Source: Acidimicrobiia bacterium (lineage in GTDB: Bacteria > Actinomycetota > Acidimicrobiia > Acidimicrobiales > Ilumatobacteraceae). Taken from it: a stretch of 8,701 nt of DNA. Shown one piece after another: positions 5,420-8,701 of the stretch. The position numbers and the translations under genes were made by a program. Positions within the stretch are counted from its first letter, which is position 1. Each line of letters starts with the position of its first letter. The stretch is taken from positions 1 to 8,701 of the forward strand of contig RGSV01000039.1 of assembly GCA_010025655.1 (NCBI GenBank), in the 5' to 3' direction. The notes beneath the pieces were generated by a model, which did no database searches, was not told the origin of the DNA, and worked only from the letters and a program-made list of their open reading frames with translations.

Positions 5420-7834
5420 ATGAGCATCACCCAAGAACGCGAGACGACGGTCATCGGCCAGCGACTACTGCGTCGCGAAGATCCAGCCCTCTTGACGGGC
5501 GAAGCGAAGTACACCAACGACCTTGTCATCCCCGGTGCGCTGCACTTGGCGGTGCTGCGCTCGCCGTATGCGCACGCGCGCATCAAGAGCATCGACGTGT
5601 CAGACGCGGCATCGATGCCGGGCGTCGTGGCGGTGTACACCGGTCGCGACCTGCACCCCGTGTGGGCAGCACCGATGCCGTGCGCTTGGCCAGTGACCAC
5701 CGACATGAAGAATCCGGCGCACTTTCCGCTGGCTATCGACAAGGCGTGCTACGTGGGTGACGGTGTCGCTGCAGTGCTCGCCACAAGCGAATCAGCCTCG
5801 CGCGATGCACTCGATGCGATTGACGTCGTGTACGAACCCCTGCGCGCAGTGATTGATCTCGAAGACGCACTCAGTGACAAGACGATTATTCACGAATCAC
5901 TCGGCACGAACAAGTCGTACACCTGGCCGCTCAAGGTCGAGGCCAAAGAAGGTGCGATTGACGAAGCGTTCAAGAACGCCGCATTCACGGTGAGCGAGCG
6001 CTACGTGCAACAGCGTTTGTTACCGATGGCAATGGAGCCGCGCGCAGTAGCCGCCGTGCCGCAGCCGTTCGGTGGCGACATCACCCTGTATTCCGCCACA
6101 CAGGTGCCGCACATCTTGAAGGTGATGACAGCGATCACCCTCGGAATCCCTGAACATCAGGTGCGCGTCGTCGCGCCGGCGGTGGGCGGCGGCTTCGGCT
6201 CGAAACTCAACGTGTATGCCGAAGAACTCTTGTGCGTCGCGCTCGCCCGCAAGCACGGTGCACCCGTGCGCTGGGTGGAAGAGCGCACCGAGAACACGCA
6301 GGCAACCATCCACGGTCGCGGTCAGATTCAGCACATCGAGTTGGCGGCCGACGCGAACGGCAAACTCACGGCAATTCGCGTGCGTCTCATCGGCGACATG
6401 GGTGCCTACCTGCAGTTGGTCACCCCTGGCGTGCCGATTCTTGGTGCGTTCCTTTATGCGGGTGTCTATGACCTGCCGCAGGCTTACGACTTCGCCTGCA
6501 CGTCGGTGTTCACCAACATGACGCCGACCGACGCCTACCGCGGTGCGGGTCGCCCCGAGGCGACCTACGCCATCGAAGTGGCGATGGATGCTTTGGCGCG
6601 CAAGATGAAGATCGACCCATTCGAGTTGCGCAAGCGCAACTACATCAAGAAAGAGCAGTTCTTCGACGCCAACGGCGTGCAGGTTGGCTACACCGCTTTC
6701 CACGGATTGAACTATGACTCGGGTGACCACCTCACGGCAGCACAGAAGGCGGCAAAGATCGCCGACTACGACGGCGTGCGCAAGCAACAAGCCAAACAGA
6801 ACGTGGCAGGTGCAACTAAGCGCATCGGCATCGGCATGACGTCGTATTTCGAGATGTGCGGTCTCGCACCGTCGCGAGTACTCGCCTCGCTGAACTACGG
6901 CGCCGGTGGATGGGAGTCAGCGACAGTTCGCGTACTTCCGACGTCAAAGGTGCAAGTAGTGACGGGCACATCGCCGCACGGCCAAGGCCACGAGACCTCG
7001 TGGGCGATGATCGCCGCCGAGAAACTTGGTGTCGCGCCGGAAGATGTCGACGTGTTGCACAGCGACACCGCAGTGGCACCGCTCGGCCTCGACACCTACG
7101 GCTCGCGGTCACTGGCGGTTGGTGGAGTCGCGATCGCCGGTGCGTGCGACAAGGTGATCGACAAGGCGCGTTCGATTGCCGCCCACCAACTCGAGTGCGC
7201 AGCCGAAGACCTTGAGTTCACGAAGGGCGTGTTCAGCGTGAAGGGCTCGCCCGACAAGGCGGTGCCGCTCGCGGCGATCGCCTTCGCAGCGTTCACCGCA
7301 CACAACCTGCCCGACGGCGTCGAGCCGAACCTCGAAGCGCAGTACACGCACGACCCGAAGAACTTCTCATGGCCGTTCGGCACGCATATGTGCGTGGTCG
7401 AAGTCGACACCGAGACGGGCAAGGTCGACGTGCTGAAGTATGTGGCGGTCGACGACTGCGGCAATCAGATCAACCCGCTCATCGTCGAAGGCCAAGTGCA
7501 CGGCGGTGTGGTGCAAGGTCTGGCGCAGGCGCTGTATGAAGAAGCCGTTTACGACAGCGATGGCAACTTGAAGACGAGCAACCTGGCCGAATACCTCGTG
7601 CCCGCTGCTTGCGACGTGCCACCGATCACCACCGACTTCACGGTGACACCCTCAACGACCAACCAACTGGGCGTGAAAGGCATCGGCGAAGCTGGCACTA
7701 TCGGTGCGGCACCGACCGTGATGAACGCGGTCATCGACGCGCTGTCAGGCTTGGGCATCACCCAACTCGACATGCCGGCATCGCCGAACAACGTCTGGAA
7801 CGCAATCAACAAAGCCCGAGGAGGCAAGCAATGA
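5420..7834 (+). CDS. Molybdopterin-binding large subunit of the S-L-M hydroxylase (form II CoxL-like, L2)
   Basis: An 804-aa catalytic subunit holding the molybdenum cofactor. It begins with the family pattern VIGQRLLRREDPALLTGEAKY (hammerhead domain, about 12-145). Further motifs: SATQ (225-228), GGGFGSK (256-262) for cofactor binding, AYRGAGR (372-378), CGLAPSRV (480-487) leading into GAGGWE (494-499), TSPHGQGH (517-524), VDDCG (677-681), and KGIGEAG (753-759), with Glu757 as the probable catalytic base. The AYRGAGR loop lacks the cysteine of form I CO dehydrogenase (AYxCSFR), so it belongs to the form II/putative CODH group, for which efficient CO oxidation is not established. It is related to L1 upstream: 24 of 40 residues are identical between L1 611-650 and L2 653-692. 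Its stop overlaps the medium-subunit start by 4 bp (ATGA). No Tat or Sec signal. Family secure, substrate open. Confidence 0.95.
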   Translation: MSITQERETTVIGQRLLRREDPALLTGEAKYTNDLVIPGALHLAVLRSPYAHARIKSIDVSDAASMPGVVAVYTGRDLHPVWAAPMPCAWPVTTDMKNPAHFPLAIDKACYVGDGVAAVLATSESASRDALDAIDVVYEPLRAVIDLEDALSDKTIIHESLGTNKSYTWPLKVEAKEGAIDEAFKNAAFTVSERYVQQRLLPMAMEPRAVAAVPQPFGGDITLYSATQVPHILKVMTAITLGIPEHQVRVVAPAVGGGFGSKLNVYAEELLCVALARKHGAPVRWVEERTENTQATIHGRGQIQHIELAADANGKLTAIRVRLIGDMGAYLQLVTPGVPILGAFLYAGVYDLPQAYDFACTSVFTNMTPTDAYRGAGRPEATYAIEVAMDALARKMKIDPFELRKRNYIKKEQFFDANGVQVGYTAFHGLNYDSGDHLTAAQKAAKIADYDGVRKQQAKQNVAGATKRIGIGMTSYFEMCGLAPSRVLASLNYGAGGWESATVRVLPTSKVQVVTGTSPHGQGHETSWAMIAAEKLGVAPEDVDVLHSDTAVAPLGLDTYGSRSLAVGGVAIAGACDKVIDKARSIAAHQLECAAEDLEFTKGVFSVKGSPDKAVPLAAIAFAAFTAHNLPDGVEPNLEAQYTHDPKNFSWPFGTHMCVVEVDTETGKVDVLKYVAVDDCGNQINPLIVEGQVHGGVVQGLAQALYEEAVYDSDGNLKTSNLAEYLVPAACDVPPITTDFTVTPSTTNQLGVKGIGEAGTIGAAPTVMNAVIDALSGLGITQLDMPASPNNVWNAINKARGGKQ
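7818..7824 (+). promoter_or_regulatory. Ribosome binding site for the FAD medium subunit
   Basis: GAGGAGG, the strongest Shine-Dalgarno in the window, six bases before the ATG at 7831 and inside the last codons of L2. It fixes the medium-subunit start; the upstream open frame to 7609 is a shadow of L2. Confidence 0.8.
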
Positions 7835-8652
7835 TTCCCGCACCATTCGAATACAAGCGCGCTGGTTCGGCCGAAGAAGCGATCTCGCTCATCGGCCAAC
7901 ACGGTGACGACGCCAAGTTCTTGGCGGGCGGCCACAGCCTCATCCCGCTCATGAAGCTGCGTCTTGCGCAGCCGACCGTGCTCGTTGACATTGGTCGCGT
8001 GAAAGACCTCTCGTACGTGAAGGATGCCGGCGACCACGTCGCCATCGGCGCACTCACCCGCCATATGGATGTCGAGAAGTCATCGGTGCTCAAGCAACAT
8101 GTGCCGCTCTTGGCGCACGCTGCGAGCCACGTGGGCGACTCGCAAGTGCGACACCGAGGCACCATCGGCGGTTCGATCGCGCACGCCGACCCCGCGAGCG
8201 ACCTGCCCGCAACCACACTCGCGCTTGGAGCCACCTACGTGGTGCAAGGCCCGAAGGGCAAGCGCGAGATCGCAGCTAAGGACTTTTTCAAGGGCTTCTT
8301 AGAAAGCGCGCTCGCCGCCGACGAGATGCTGGTGGAAATCAAGGTGCCCAAGATGAAGGGCGGCTGGAGCTTTCAGAAGTTCAATCGTCGCGCGCAAGAC
8401 TGGGCGATCGTCGGTGTTGCCGCATGGCGCAACAACGGCACGAGCGGTGTGGCGCTCGTCAACATGGGTTCTACGCCGGTGCTCGCCTCGTCGGTGAGCA
8501 AGGCCTTGTCGAGTGGTGCTTCGATTGCTGACGCCGCCGCGCTGGCGGCTGAAGAAGCCGAGCCACAGAGCGACCTCAATGCAAGCGCAGAGTATCGCCA
8601 ACACTTGGCACGAGTGCTCGTGCGACGCGCGTTAGAAGAAGCGTCGAAGTAG
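7831..8652 (+). CDS. FAD-binding medium subunit of the molybdenum hydroxylase (CoxM-like)
   Basis: A 273-aa flavoprotein that takes electrons from the small subunit's [2Fe-2S] clusters and passes them to an acceptor such as quinone, NAD or oxygen. The start IPAPFEYKRAGSAEEAI is typical. The PCMH-type FAD domain shows both flavin pyrophosphate-binding motifs: AGGHS (32-36, in LAGGHSLIPLMKLRL) and TIGGS (111-115, in HRGTIGGSIAHADPASDLPA). The C-terminal CO dehydrogenase flavoprotein domain covers about 175-270. Length is slightly short of but close to the usual 280-290 aa. Translation is probably coupled to L2 through the ATGA overlap and a strong GAGGAGG. It completes the S-L-M set, the gene order described for form II clusters (form I is M-S-L). 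No maturation genes of the coxD/E/F/G kind follow; a convergent gene ends 2 bp later. Confidence 0.95.
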   Translation: MIPAPFEYKRAGSAEEAISLIGQHGDDAKFLAGGHSLIPLMKLRLAQPTVLVDIGRVKDLSYVKDAGDHVAIGALTRHMDVEKSSVLKQHVPLLAHAASHVGDSQVRHRGTIGGSIAHADPASDLPATTLALGATYVVQGPKGKREIAAKDFFKGFLESALAADEMLVEIKVPKMKGGWSFQKFNRRAQDWAIVGVAAWRNNGTSGVALVNMGSTPVLASSVSKALSSGASIADAAALAAEEAEPQSDLNASAEYRQHLARVLVRRALEEASK

Positions 8653-8654
8653 CG

Positions 8655-8701
8655 CTACAAGAGGCCGGCGTAACTGCCGCCATCAACTGGTACGTGTGCA
8701 C
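8655..8701 (-). CDS. C-terminal end of a probable short-chain dehydrogenase/reductase (partial)
   Basis: Read on the minus strand, the window edge gives the last 14 codons AHVPVDGGSYAGLL followed by TAG (8657-8655). The pattern (G)A-x-[LV]-P-V-D-G-G near the end of the chain is the hallmark C-terminus of classical SDR enzymes (FabG-like, NAD(P)-dependent oxidoreductases). The partial codon before it ends in GT, so it is compatible with the usual Gly but not proven. The rest lies beyond the window. It converges on the medium-subunit gene with only two bases between stop codons. If correct, it may be an alcohol or ketone dehydrogenase of the same pathway, which is inference. Only 14 residues support the call. 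Confidence 0.6.
   Translation of the reverse strand, partial: AHVPVDGGSYAGLL

Noticed and set aside
6020..6790. 256-aa open frame on the minus strand inside L2
   Set aside because: Opposite the conserved Moco loops of L2, with low-complexity His/Arg/Val-rich content and no ribosome binding site; a shadow.
4953..8652. Form I aerobic CO dehydrogenase (coxMSL)
   Set aside because: The active-site loop is AYRGAGR without the cysteine, and the gene order is S-L-M, so cox symbols were left blank.
8653..8701. Intrinsic terminator after the medium subunit
   Set aside because: Only a weak GGCG/CGCC pairing and no T-run; the stretch is better explained as coding sequence of a convergent SDR gene.

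Overview
This GC-rich window holds seven complete or near-complete genes on the + strand and the tail of one gene on the - strand. Composition, the very tight gene packing and the gene families suggest a high-GC actinobacterium, possibly an Acidimicrobiia-type lineage. That taxonomic guess rests on gene style only and is low confidence. There are no RNA genes, CRISPR arrays or insertion sequences.

Region 1 (1-4825) is a compact block. It starts with a molybdopterin-binding large subunit of the xanthine dehydrogenase/CO dehydrogenase-like hydroxylase family (here L1, 758 aa). Four bases later comes a DrrA-type ABC exporter: one ATPase (319 aa) and two different ABC-2 membrane proteins (262 and 272 aa), with 20-bp and 4-bp gene overlaps. 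These four genes look co-transcribed and translationally coupled.

Region 2 (4826-4952) is the only real intergenic space, 127 bp. It contains a stem-loop directly after the exporter stop codon, a candidate promoter overlapping it, and two further dyads upstream of the next ribosome binding site. It is the likely regulatory point of the window.

Region 3 (4953-8652) is a complete three-subunit molybdenum hydroxylase in the order small (2Fe-2S, 151 aa), large (Moco, L2, 804 aa), medium (FAD, 273 aa). Electrons would pass from substrate at Moco through two [2Fe-2S] centres to FAD. The S-L-M order and the AYRGAGR motif in both large subunits match the form II/'putative CODH' group, not genuine form I CO dehydrogenase, so the substrate is unknown.

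Region 4 (8653-8701): two bases after the medium-subunit stop, a convergent - strand gene ends. Its last 14 codons read like the C-terminus of a short-chain dehydrogenase/reductase.

The notable point is the arrangement: a lone, divergent L subunit fused by operon structure to a three-gene drug-type exporter, next to a full S-L-M hydroxylase carrying a second L. This suggests oxidation of small organic compounds linked to export of a substrate, product or toxin, but the sequence does not show the chemistry.
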